Source: Glandiceps talaboti (Eukaryota; Hemichordata; Enteropneusta; Spengelidae). Taken from it: a DNA stretch of 64,000 nt. This document shows positions 52,652-64,000 of this stretch, piece after piece. Where the stretch lies: contig NC_135555.1 in assembly GCF_964340395.1 (NCBI RefSeq), positions 15,415,246 to 15,479,245 of the forward strand, in the 5' to 3' direction. The position numbers were made by a program, and so were the translations under genes. Numbering within the stretch: the stretch's first letter is position 1; each line of letters opens with the position of its first letter. Under the pieces are notes generated by a model that saw only the letters and a list, made by a program, of their open reading frames with translations, ran no database searches and was not told the origin of the DNA.

Positions 52652-54461
52652 TGATATAAATATTTATCTGACAACAATCTGTTTAAGAAAATAGGGGTAT
52701 GTGTGATTTACTTAGCTCAAAAATGTGACGTTTTGGCCAAAAATCTTTAATTCCAAAAGTCTGGGCAGATTGGACAGACAAAAGGTTAGAATGTTTGGGG
52801 GTTTGTTTGGGATAAATAACGTACGTACCATGACTGAACTCTGTTGTTCAGTTGTGCTAAAAAAAATACTGACACACATATAGACCCCATATATGCCTTA
52901 CAACTAATAACATGTCAGCATACTCAGTGCCCTTTGGTAACATAATGATAAGTGATGAAACATTCAAATATAAACAAAAAACTAACAAAAAATAAAAAAG
53001 TCAATTATTTTGATAGTTTACAAATACATCGAGCAGTGAGCTTTTGAAATTATATATTAACTTCATTAACCTCCAAGTTACCATTATGGCCATGCCATTG
53101 TTGTATGGCTGAAGTGTTACCACCAGCTTTGGGCATGTCCTAACAAAATATTTTAAAAGCCATAGCAACCACTGTAAAGTATTGGCTTATTTTTATACTA
53201 ACATGTGGCAACATTACTACTGAAGACATATCTAGGAAACTTTGTGTGTCAGTCTCTGCCTTCTTTGGTTGTTGCGTGTGGGAATACATGGCGGATGACG
53301 GGTGGGGAGAATGGACCATGCACTTTGGCTTTGTCAACCAGACTCTGACGAAGCCAGCATAGAAACGTGAATTGTTCCAATTGAATGCACAAAATTTACA
53401 CAGTCAGTTGTGCTACAATACGATTGGAGCTATTTTAGTAATTTTGTAGTCACACTCTCTAGAGTATACCTATATGCTATCAAACGTTTAAGAAAGCAAA
53501 TTGCAAGCCTTGACTTACCACAGAAATTGTTTGATATAGGGGACGTTAGTTTGTTGATTTTTGCTTCTGAGTCAGCAAAATGTCAGTAGGCGTATACTTC
53601 CTTCATTAAAGCTGTAGTCTCAGTATCTGGAAATTAAGATACATTGTAATATCACACGATTGACAAAGATTTTACATAAGGAAAGAATATATTTTTTGAA
53701 ATAACAGTTAAAAGCCAGGGATTCTATACCCTATAAACAACTACCCAACCCTATCACCACTGCTATGTGAGAGGGACAGGCATATACACCTTTCCAAGGC
53801 GTATCTACTAAGGCGCTATTTTTACTTTATTTGATTTGTTTTTTAAAAATACCAGCTGATTATAACTCTTTAAGTGTTTCATATGTTGGCATTCAGAGTC
53901 TGAGTCATACCCTGAATGGTGTCCAGAAAAAGTTTGGTATTTATATATTTGCTCTTACAATGTAGGTGATAGAGAAATGGTAGAAAGGCCTAAGCTTGTA
54001 GAGGTCATAGTTAACATCCCTGTTGTGGTTATTAGGGTTTCATGTCCGCCTTGTATATGCACGTTCACACATTTCAAAATTAGCACAAGAGTATATCTCA
54101 CCTTCTTACATGTACCAGTAATATTCCAGTTCGAATTCTATAACAATATATCTACAGAGGGACCAACACAGACCAGGAAATATAGCAGTGAGAATGGTGG
54201 AAATTAGACAAATGTAATTCTGAAAGAGCCTACCTGCTGGAAAGTCCCAGTTATTTATAGAAATGACCCACACCTGCAAATATGTTTGATCAGTCAGGAT
54301 TTTGGTTAAATTTTAACCAGTCCCCAATAGTTATTCGGCTGATGTGTAGATATGATATCAGGAGTTCTGTCAAGGGGCACTCAGGCTTAGTTAGTTATGT
54401 TTGCGAAAACAAACAAACAAATAAACTAAATAAATAAAACAAACCAGCAAACAATAAATAA

Positions 54462-54523
<62 letters not shown>

Positions 54524-55464
54524 GAATTTTGGCGGGAAGAATACTACATTCAGCGGAGAAGGATAACCAATAGGAACCAATAGGAAGCCAATAAACAGTC
54601 TGAACAGTGATGTTTTTTCACTTAATATCATAATAAGCGCAAAAATGTATTCAACGTGTGTATTTATTCATGAACTACAAACACGGCAACGGCTGTATGT
54701 ATTTACTGCATGTGTACATTCATTCATAGAGACACCACCAACATGAGACAGTCAAGCATGATATTACAGAAAAATGAAATACGCTGAGCAAAATTACACA
54801 ATAAAACGTATTCTTGTCGACGTTTGTGAATACAATTTGTGTACTTTGTTTTGTGGAACTTTTGTTTATTTTGATATTGAAGTTTCAGTATGTGGTCTCC
54901 AGTCACCAATAACTATGGGCAAAATAAAATTGAAACATTATATAATGAGGACCATCACCCATTCCAATTTAATGGTACTTGTGAACTCCCGTGTGGGGAT
55001 GGGGGAGAGGTGGGGGGAAAGGTGGCCTGAACAAAGGAATATAAGTTTATGTGTACCATTCCGAGAAATACTCTAAATAATGTAATTTTAAATCGATTGT
55101 GTGTCATGTCCATACAAATCCACAATCACACATACACAAGTTAAATAAAGTCACTACCACAAATACTTTTACGTTATGCCGTAACGATGTAATATTATTT
55201 TGACCCTTCACCATATGGATAAAAATGAACATGATGTTCATGGATATCGAATTAATACATATCAGTTTTAATAAGAGGAAACAAATACCAAATATACTTT
55301 CCCCACAAAATGGCAAGCAACATTATGACTCATTTATGCATATTAACTTTAATAATAACCAATAAATTGTTTGTCTATTTGAGAATCAACTCTGCACAAT
55401 GCACTACATAGCTACGCAATTATTGAATTAAAATAATAGACTGGACTCTCTGTTAATCCATAAC
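52652..55464. other. Intergenic stretch, repeats only
   Basis: No gene seen. It contains two TAGCACAACTG-type ends in the same orientation (CAGTTGTGCTA near 52850 and 53406), remnants of the family described at 59331-60701. A (GATA)n microsatellite is at 54464-54523 and a G-rich stretch near 54995-55030. Confidence 0.55.
54464..54523. repeat. (GATA)n microsatellite
   Basis: About fifteen perfect GATA copies. Confidence 0.95.
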
Positions 55465-58400
55465 CTAAGGTCTGGCTTGGTACTTAGCCTCCTCAGGAGA
55501 TGGGCCATGGCGTTTTCCTTGTTTGGGATCTTTGGCACTCATTTTCTGGTTACTCTTGCGACCGTGTCTGCGATCACGTCCTGATGTATCAGAGCGTTGT
55601 TTACGCAAATTCTCACTCTTGGTTAGTGTCTTTTTACCGGTGTCTCTTTTCCAGTAGCCTGAATGATAATATCCAGATATTAGCTTGAGACAATAAAAAG
55701 CTCGCTTGGAGTATCATTTCTACGAGGCCAATATAATATATGCTGGCCAGGGAGACATAGGCAGAAAGAGACAGAAGGAAAGCGGGAAATTCGACTTTCA
55801 GGTAATTCCATTACACACATATTTAAAAAGTTGTTGTTCAATGCCGATGGTAGCCTAAAGCCAGGCGCACACTAGAGCAATCAGCTGAGCAAAATTTCAT
55901 TCGTGGTGTAATTTGTTCAGCCGATTCCTCTCGTTTGCTGCCAAATTTTCATGAGATTTTGGTCATTCGTGGCCGTGAGCCAAATATCTAGCGATAATTT
56001 GATAATTTTGGCCACGAGTGAATTTTTGCTCAGCTGATTGCTCTAGTGTGTGTGCGCTGATGAACGTGAGCAAAATGCTTACGACTTTCTCTAAAGAGCG
56101 CACATGTAGTGATGACGTACACTACAAAATGTGTGCGATCACTCGACTCCTTCTCAGTCTAAAATATAGATGAGTAACTTCTTCGTCAATAACGACTGTA
56201 TTATCGTGATTTTGGAAGACAAACGTTTCGATTTTTGGCATAAATAGCTGTAGGCAATGCTTTCCTGAGAGGGAATAGTCTGGAAACTATCCCAAACGAG
56301 ATAACTATCTCAAATTGTGACACAATAACAGCGTCTTGTTGACTATATTCCCTCTAAGGCACTAGCCATGAGTCAGTGGTATACCAACGAAGTTTGTAAA
56401 AGTGGGACGGGATATCTTTCGTATGAATTGAATTGAATTGAATGAATTGAATTGAATTGAATTGAATTGAATTGAATTGAATTGTATTGATTTATTCCCA
56501 AGATGCAAACGAAGACAAGCGATAAAAAATGACGCTATAATAAGCCTGTAATCAAGATAGTTTACAAAGTCAAAGTCAAAGAAAGTATCTACTGGAAGAT
56601 CAATACCACAGAAATAAATTTTTGACAAAACTAGCTTTTAGAGAGACTACCCTGCTATGACTGTAACTACATCAACATTCTATCTTTCAGTGATGAGTCA
56701 ATCCAAATAATAAGACCGAATGAAAACTAGCCAATGCCTCTATGTAACATTTATATAGTATTAAATACATACCACAGTACATCTCATCGGAATAATCTTC
56801 ACAATCATTCCAACCATCGCAATACCAGCTGGAATAAATACACTGACCATTTCCACATTCAAACTGATCAGCAGGACACGAACCTGGTTAATGGAATATT
56901 CATTACACTTTTACGATATCAAATAGATTGATAAACCACGAAAATAAGTAAGCCAAATGTTCCTCATATGGTTTTCAATTCAGTTGACTATTACAATACA
57001 GTTTGTACAGTTAACTTACTATGACGATATAACCGAACATACCAAGTGAGTCAGTTGCCCTTGAAAATGAAGTTCACTGTAATAGTGATAAGATGAAAAG
57101 TCGATATACAAAGTTATAAGATGAAAGATCGATATTCATTTCGATGTAGACATTTCAATTGGATCTACTTTCTAAACCACAGGAGTTAGTACCCAGTAAA
57201 TTCAATACCAGATCATTTAAGTACACATATGCTCTGAACAACGGTGTTCAATGTCAATGTTACACCAACTAATTGGGTTACAGTGTGTGATGTTATATAA
57301 GGTATATTGGTATGATGATGGAATCAACCTCTAATCAAGAAAGTTTAAACAATTGAATACCACCACACTGTGAGTATAATTACACTAATGTTTTTATGTT
57401 GTGTTGCAGCTGTTATAGCTTTTAATAAGTCTGTACCCCTACTATCCGAAAGCTACTTCTCCGCAGTAGTGTAACATAACTGGTGTCAATTTCCATGACA
57501 GATGCGACAGTACCTTATTATCTTTAACTAAGTCTGTCCGAATAAGACCAAGTGTCATCTTACTAAAGCCTACACGTGATATTTATATACGAATAAATAA
57601 ATATATATTCATACTGGAACAGTCCACCTCATCTGAATTATCACCACAGTCATCCCAGCCATTACAATGCAAGCCGTAGTAAATGCAGTTACCAGTCATA
57701 CATTAAAACTGGTCGGTAGTACAACCTATTCCAAATAATTTCGATTTTCTACATCAACATATTAGATGAAGAAACATAAGGTTTGAAAAACATCATCCAT
57801 ATACCTTTCAGTTCGTTGTTACAGAATAACTCATAAATCATGCTCATAGTTTTCCCAACTGTTCTCCGAAGTGGCATTTCTTTCTGATACATAGATGCAC
57901 GCCATATATAATGAATTTATGGCACTGTACATGCATGATATTTAGCAAGGAATACACACTTACTACAACCGATCTCATCTGAATTATGATCAAATGAACA
58001 AATACATAAGGACTGAAGTACAACATCTTAGATTACCTAGCACGTTGGTACATCTTAACTCAAAACCGACACAAACATTTTCGCAAACTTTGGAACTTAT
58101 TTGGGAAGCCAATTCAAACTCAGAACGTTTTTAAAGTGAATCTTCCTCCTGAGAGATGCATTGACACGATACATTGTATTACTAAAATACAACATCTACA
58201 TACCACTTCTTTCTTTCTTACAGTATAACTCATATTTTCGCCATGATTTGGAGCTCATTTGGAACACCAACTGGGACGCAAACTGTTGTAAAGTGAAAAA
58301 TTTGCTTCTTACAGATGCCGACACACGATATTTTTCATACAATTTATGCACTTTTATAGCAAGAATGAAGCTAAAACGTATGAATTGAAAGTGTTTTTGT

Positions 58401-59373
58401 TTTTGTCTTGGCATTAAATTTTAATGAAATTGATCTGTTTCACGTTCTCTTCAGGAATCGTGGCTCGTTTTAATTCTACTCAAAGGAAGAATCGTTTTTA
58501 CATAGGATTTTCAGTTTCATCATTACTTTGTAAAACGCCGACTTATTTTCCAGTCTCAATAATGTTATTAATAGTTGATTTGTGAATTTTACGGGACTTT
58601 TGGTAATTTTATCTTTGTTATTTTTTGCATTTTTTATTAATTTGATTGTAGTTAGTCTTTCCCAATTTCCGTTTCTGTAAATGGGATGATCTTGTAGACA
58701 TCTCAAATAATTAAATACAAAAAAATGCTATTTTGAAAGCAAGTCACTCTGACAGCAGTATGTTATTGCTCATTTTCGTTACAGTTTTGAGTTGATATCA
58801 ACTGCATTAACAGGAAAAATATGCCACGGAAAAATACATAGGAAAATAACGTCAAACAGATAGACAGGCTAGGAAAAGCAAAACTTAGGAACGGAAAAAT
58901 ACAAAAAAAGGACAGACAAATGCTTACACAATCGTACTAAGATAGATTTGTAACCATGGCTACAAAAGTTACAAACTATATATGTCATCTAATTCTGCGG
59001 TAACTACAATTGTAAAACATGCCAAGTACTTGTGCAAATATGAGCATTTCTCTCACTCTATATAAGGACATACCACAATTCAATTCGTCAGAGTAATCGC
59101 CACAGTCATCCCTCTGATCACACAGCCATTTCGAAGGTACACAATTACCATTCCCACATATGAAGTCATCTGTAGTACACAAACCTGTTGAAATGAAAAA
59201 CATGAGTGTGAGTTTTCACCACGGCATTATCTCCCGAATTCAGGTTCCAAATTACGTTTAATTGTGTACATACATTGACAATGACAAAATGCATGTGTCA
59301 TATATCAGAGCAATACACCCTTTATATTTTTTAGCACAACTGAACTGAGGTTCAGTAGTGCTATAGGGATCGC

Positions 59374-59410
<37 letters not shown>

Positions 59411-59412
59411 GG

Positions 59413-59487
<75 letters not shown>

Positions 59488-62400
59488 GTGTGATCAGGTA
59501 AAGTAAGATTTTTTCATGACATGATGATTCCATCAGTAATATGCAAATTAGGGCTAAAATGTGTTTGAGCAGATTGGGCTGAAATTTAATGGGGATGTAT
59601 TGACGAAGAAATATTAAGCATACAATGATTCCATGAGTGATATACAAATTTGGTGTAAGAATGTTCATTTTTGGTCAAAAACTTATATCTCAAAAAGTAC
59701 TTGGTCAATGAGTCTGAAACTTGTTGAGATGTTTCAGCAGATTTTCTTCAAAACATTTTGACAAAATTGACCCTAGTAACCATGACCACGCACTTAGCAA
59801 CAAACAAATGGCAGTATATTTTGGTCAAATAACAACATCATCTGGCAAGTGGCAAGTGAGTAAACATTCAAAAGAATGTATGCAAATACCCTAGCAACCA
59901 TGATCACGCCCATAGCAACAGCCAAACGGTCGTGTATTTCACAAAGATAACAGGGTTTAATAGACAATTGAATAAACATTCAAAATGTGTATGTAAATAT
60001 GCCTAGCAACAAGACCACGCCTATAGCAACAGCCAAATGATCACATATATTGCGAAGATAACGGGGATTAATAGACAATTGAATAAAAACATTTTTTTAA
60101 AGTATAAATTTGCCTAGCAACAAGACCACGAATATAGCAACAGCCATTACAAAGATAATATCAGGAATTCATACACAGGTGAACAAAAACATTCGAAAAT
60201 GTATGCAAATATATCTCATGACGGATTCTTTGCATTAGCAGTTCAAGTGCTACTTTCCCGACTTGGTGAGCCAGCAAGTCGAGTGCCATAAAAATTGTTT
60301 GCATCTCTAAGGCTATTTGCAATGTCACTGATAATGGGTCAGTAAAACTGATAACAACTGATATGACATTAGGGGCTTCACACTTAGATATTGAGCTTAG
60401 CCTGATGTGTTATGTAATAGTGCTTTATCACATTTGTAAATATTGCCAACAGACATTATTCAGTGATAAGAAAGATAAGAAACCCCACTTCCTTAGCTAA
60501 TGGCTTGATTCTGTAATGTAGCAACATGACCATGCCCGTAGCAACAGCCAAATGATCGCGTATATCGCAAAGATAGCAACATGGTGGGATAGGCAACTGG
60601 ATTCAGCAAATGAACACCTATTGTTAGCATGGACTAGCATATGGATAAACATTTATAAAAACTGTACAGTTGTGCTACAACGCCATTGGTGGAATGTTTT
60701 TTTAATTTGGAATTTACAGAGATGATAAGAAAGCATATTAAGAAAATAATCATAATGAAAGCGATCGTTTACATCTGGTTATTGTAACTTATATATAGGA
60801 ATAGTAAGCGACCATACTGTAATAAGAGTTTATCCAGATTTAATATCACTTTATAATTAGTATTAGATATAATTATAAAGTTATTCTGACATGCGACGGA
60901 AGAAGAGACAGCATAAACGTTAACTGTACATTGCATATCACGAGCAAACATTATGAGCTTTAAGTGTGTGATTTTTGAAAATAAAGTTATACCGCATATC
61001 TCATCAGAATTATCACCACAGTCATTTTCTCGGTCACACTCCAAGTGCAAAGGAATACAGTTACCATTATCGCATGAGAATTCGCTGCTACTACAGGAAT
61101 CTGGTGAAATAGAAATCGGGTATCAGAGTGTCAATCAACGTGTAAATTAATCTAAAAAATCACAACAGTCGTGGTTTTAGAACAATAATCAGAAAACTTC
61201 TATTCAAAGGTTGTTCCCGTTTTGGGATCAATCTTTTATACATTATGGTATTTCAATGCTGATATTTACAGATGTATTAAACTTAAGAAATGTGAAGCAT
61301 AAATGCTACATTGTACGTAAAATAGCATTTTTTTTCAAACCGTTCCACAATATTTATCCAATCAACCCAAATAACTAGCACTTGACTGTTAGGTAATCGT
61401 ATGTGTGTATCAATTAATTCTACGGCAACAACAATTGTAAAACTCGCCAAGTACTTGTGCAAATATGAGCATTTTTCACTTTATTTAATTTGAAAATAAA
61501 GACATACCACAATCCGATTCGTCAGAGTTATCGCGACAGTCATCCGTCTGATCACACACCCAATTCAAAGGTACACAATTACTATTCAAGCATGTGAAGT
61601 CATTTATAGTACACAAACCTGTTGAAATGAAAAACATGAGTGTGAGTTTTCACCACGGCATTATCTCCCGAATTCAGGTTACAAATTACGTTTAATTGTG
61701 TACATACATTGACAATGACAAAATGCACGTGTCGTATATCAGACCAATACTCCCTTTATATTTTATATAATTTGGAACTTACAGAGATGATAAGAAAGGA
61801 TATATGAAAATCATGATGGAAGCGATTAGTTTACATCTGGTTATTGTAACATATATATATATATAGGAATAGTAAGCGACCATACTGTAATAAGAGTTTA
61901 TCCAGATTTAATATCACTTTATAATTAGTATTATAATTATAAAGTTATTCTGACATGCGACGGAAGAAGAGACAGCATAAAGGTTAACTGTACATTGCAT
62001 ATCACGAGCAAACATTATGAGCTTTAAGTGTGTGATTTTTGAAAATAAAGTTATACCGCATATCTCATCAGAATTATCACCACAGTCATTTTCTCGGTCA
62101 CACTCCCAGGTCAAAGGAATACAGTTACCATTATCACATGAGAATTGGCTGCTACTACAGGAACCTGGTGAAATAGAAATCGGGCATCAGAGTTGTTGTT
62201 GCTTCATATATGTCATAATGAAAATCATTTTCAATCAACGTGTAAATTAATCTAAAAAATCACAACAGTCGTGGTTTTAGAATACTAATCAGAAAACTTC
62301 TATTTCAAAATTGTTCCCCTTTTCGGGTCAATCTTTTGTACATTATATTATGATATTTTAATGCTGATATTTAGCGACGTAATTGAAGAAATGTGAAGCA

Positions 62401-63482
62401 TAAATGCTACATTATATGACGAATAGCAAACATTTCAAACCGTTCCACAATATTTATACAGAAACTGAAATAACTAACACTTGACTGTTAGGTCATCGTA
62501 TGTGTGTATCAACTAAGACATTTACTTCATTCTATACCGTTCAACCAGGAAACAATAGTTACAAATAGTTACCAATGTCGTGGTAAGTTCCAATTAAGAT
62601 CTCGGTACGTCATCCAAAACCTGATGATATGGAAATCGTACAACAGTAATTTTCTATTGCAATATATGTCTAGATGACGTTCAGGTGTGTATTGGTAAAC
62701 GTCTCCAAGTATGTTATTTAACCCATCAACATTAAGTATAATTGCTAAAAACACACACCACATCACATATTAAGATATAACTATTTTCATTCAAGCATTG
62801 TGCGATACTTGAAAATCAAGACATACCACAAAAGAGTTCGTCTGAATTATCACCACAGTCATTCATCTGATCACACTCCCAGTACGAAGGAATACAATAA
62901 CCGCCAGACCCACACGAGAATTGATCGTCACCACAGAAATCTGTTGGAAATGAAATCATGAAGCTATTGGGCTTTTGTTAGTGAGTTAGTGTTTGTTTCT
63001 TTGTATTTTATAGCTCGCATGTCTTGCTGAAAATATAATACATGGAACCAATGCCGTGGTAAGTTTCAATTAAGATCTCGGTACGTCATCCAAAACCTGG
63101 TGATATGGAAATCGTACAACAGTAGTTTTCTATATCGTTATAGGCTTAAATAACTGAATAACTAGCACAAAGTTATGAATAAAGATCTCAGCATTGTCTA
63201 TGGAATCAGAAAAAAAACATACCACAATGACTCTCATCAGAGTTATCACCACAGTCATTTATGAGATCACACTCCCAGTAGTAGGGAATACAACTACCAT
63301 CGGTACATGTGAAGTCACTGCTAGAACAGGAACCTGTTGAAATTGAAGTGCGTGTATCTGAGCTGTCATTGTACTATCTAATTCATCTGAATTATCACCA
63401 CAGTCATCTATCTGATTACACTGCCAGTCCCAAGGAATACAACCCCCATTCAAACATGGGAAATTACCGAGGTCACATAAAT
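55465..63482 (-). CDS. LDL-receptor class A multi-repeat protein, 3' part (partial)
   Basis: Nine exons each encode one LDLa module (six Cys, calcium-binding DCGDxSDE), and a final exon encodes a tail: 63375-63482, 63223-63333, 62827-62940, 62057-62164, 61508-61618, 60993-61100, 59074-59184, 57615-57725, 56773-56883, 55465-55658. Every intron is phase 1, so modules can be gained, lost or skipped without changing frame. Typical module: [15 protein letters not shown]...[15 protein letters not shown]. LDLa modules bind lipoproteins, proteases or other ligands in secreted or membrane receptors. The last exon encodes a Lys/Arg-rich 63-residue tail ([20 protein letters not shown]...YQARP) with no membrane segment, so this isoform appears secreted. 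The gene continues past the right edge, so its N-terminus is unknown. Two modules look damaged: the first here lacks its sixth Cys, and that at 57615-57725 has an in-frame stop. Exon pairs 62057/61508 and 60993/59074 are tandem duplicates. Confidence 0.85.
55864..56058. mobile_element. MITE with GCGCACACTAG inverted ends
   Basis: Left end GCGCACACTAGAGCAATCAG CTGAGCAAAATTTCATTCGTGG. The right end is its mirror (CCACGAGTGAATTTTTGCTC, AGCTGATTGCTCTAGTGTGT, GTGCGC). The roughly 42-bp TIRs are nearly identical; the core is about 105 bp with no ORF. It sits in the last intron of the LDLa gene. Confidence 0.88.
56408..56520 (-). mobile_element. LINE/SINE 3' tail with (AATTC)n
   Basis: On the minus strand GCATCTTGGGAATAAATCAA is followed by about 15 copies of AATTC (56408-56483 as GAATT on the plus strand). 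AATAAA and a terminal pentamer repeat again suggest a CR1/L2-type retroposon tail. Confidence 0.55.
57615..57725 (-). pseudogene. LDLa exon with in-frame stop
   Basis: Same 111-bp length and phase as intact modules, and it keeps TTDQF...GNC...[12 protein letters not shown]. However, the codon where QFxC normally has a sense codon is TAA (57703-57705). The donor is shifted to CCA|GTATGA, which preserves length. Because the exon is symmetric (phase 1-1, 111 bp), skipping would restore the frame. It is therefore either a decaying module, a stop giving a shorter isoform, or a sequencing error. Confidence 0.7.
57961..58005 (-). pseudogene. Relic of an LDLa exon
   Basis: On the minus strand CATAATTCAGATGAGATCGG TTGTAGTAAG encodes HNSDEIGCS, the end of an LDLa module, and is followed by a GTAAG donor. 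No recognisable first half or acceptor lies upstream. It is probably a truncated duplicate module. Confidence 0.5.
58985..62515. repeat. Tandem segmental duplication of LDLa exon pairs
   Basis: Unit A (about 58985-61410, exons 59074 and 60993) and unit B (about 61410-62515, exons 61508 and 62057) share exon and intron sequence throughout. Examples: GAGTGTGAGTTTTCACCACG, CATTATGAGCTTTAAGTGTG and ACAACAGTCGTGGTTTTAGA occur in both. Unit A is longer mainly because of the insertion at 59331-60701. Intron similarity implies the duplication is fairly recent. Confidence 0.9.
59331..60701. mobile_element. TAGCACAACTG-family non-autonomous element
   Basis: About 1.37 kb beginning TAGCACAACTGAACTGAGG and ending near CAGTTGTGCTACAACGCCAT, giving an 11-bp inverted end repeat. 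Inside are (CTGT)n and (CT)n tracts (59378-59483) and four diverged units of about 100 bp at about 59770-60210 (CCTAGCAACAAGACCACG, CATAGCAACAGCCAAA, AATAGACAATTGAATAAA). No ORF. Comparison with unit B of the LDLa duplication, which lacks it (empty site near 61758-61770), defines the insertion cleanly. Confidence 0.8.
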
Positions 63483-64000
63483 CTGTTGAAATGGAATTCT
63501 GATAAAGCAACATTTCTAGCACTTATTTTAGTGACAATAAATAATAACTAATATAACACAATTTGAGGCTTCTTTCTTCAGATGACATTACTAAATCAGT
63601 TGTGTATTTAGAAACAAAAATCTATATTATACTCGCGCACTTTGGATCGATCTGTTAAATATAATATTTCATTTAGATCTATCATACAGTCATTAGCAGG
63701 TGTGACCGGAGAAGGACAATGTCATCAAGATAACGTTATTTATGCTATGTATATCAGATAACAAACTTTATTTAATATGCTTTAATAGTAGAAATGTTTT
63801 GGAAACAATCAACCAAAATAACTTATACCTGAGGACACAGTTATTACATGTTGCGATCAAATCCGACATTTCATTACATCTACTTTCTTGACGTCCTTTT
63901 ATAGCTTTATTTAATAATTTTTCAATTGCAAGTCGTCATAAACTATGACAATTACAAGCCAACATGAGTTTATATGAATTGAACTGCAATAAAGGGGAAA
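63483..64000. other. LDLa-gene intron at the window edge
   Basis: AT-rich sequence with no exon recognised. The gene must continue to the right, because the exon at 63375-63482 begins with a splice acceptor. Confidence 0.6.

Noticed and set aside
60769-61050. LDLa-containing frame starting at an internal Met, as an independent small gene
   Set aside because: It is one LDLa exon (60993-61100) plus intron sequence. Splice borders and phase place it in the multi-exon gene.

Overview
The window is from an invertebrate animal nuclear genome. It is AT-rich, with GT-AG introns, long introns, many palindromic short transposons (MITE-like), LINE tails that end in simple repeats, and a very frequent ACATGTAC motif. 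The protein set fits a bilaterian outside the vertebrates and insects: a close KIF15 orthologue, an EMC8/9 orthologue, a HEPN/B-box/NHL protein of a type expanded in amphioxus, hemichordates and lophotrochozoans, and an LDL-receptor class A repeat gene. The species cannot be fixed from the sequence alone. No rRNA, tRNA, CRISPR or viral element was recognised.

Layout. 1-2520: LINE 3' ends in opposite orientations. 2573-4985 (+): the last four coding exons of EMC8/9, whose 5' exons lie off the left edge or in unrecognised sequence. 5000-10300: intergenic, with degenerate repeats and the KIF15 3' flank. 10349-45104 (-): a complete KIF15 kinesin. I resolved 28 coding exons; splice phases agree at every junction and give a 1419-residue protein (human about 1388). 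Intron 5, about 10 kb, holds a separate six-exon gene on the opposite strand (34428-39619) for a small Ig-like surface protein with a hydrophobic C-terminus like a GPI signal. 45105-45918: a compact shared promoter. 45919-47723 (+): the KIAA1143 orthologue, head-to-head with KIF15 as in human 3p21.31. 50141-52651 (-): an intronless 836-residue HEPN/B-box/coiled-coil/filamin-like/NHL-like protein without a RING. 55465-63482 (-): the 3' part of a gene made of single-exon LDL-receptor class A modules with all-phase-1 introns, ending in a basic tail, and running off the right edge.

The most unusual structures are: (1) a nine-copy minisatellite made from the 3' end of a KIF15 exon plus its splice donor, so the intron carries a ladder of donor-like sites; (2) the nested Ig-like gene, whose two domains both seem to lack the usual strand-F cysteine; (3) recent tandem duplication of LDLa exon pairs, where one copy carries a 1.37-kb transposon and the other preserves the empty site; (4) several near-perfect foldback elements and families of short TIR elements.

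All gene models were assembled by eye from splice signals, phase and remembered family sequences. No database search or transcript was available.
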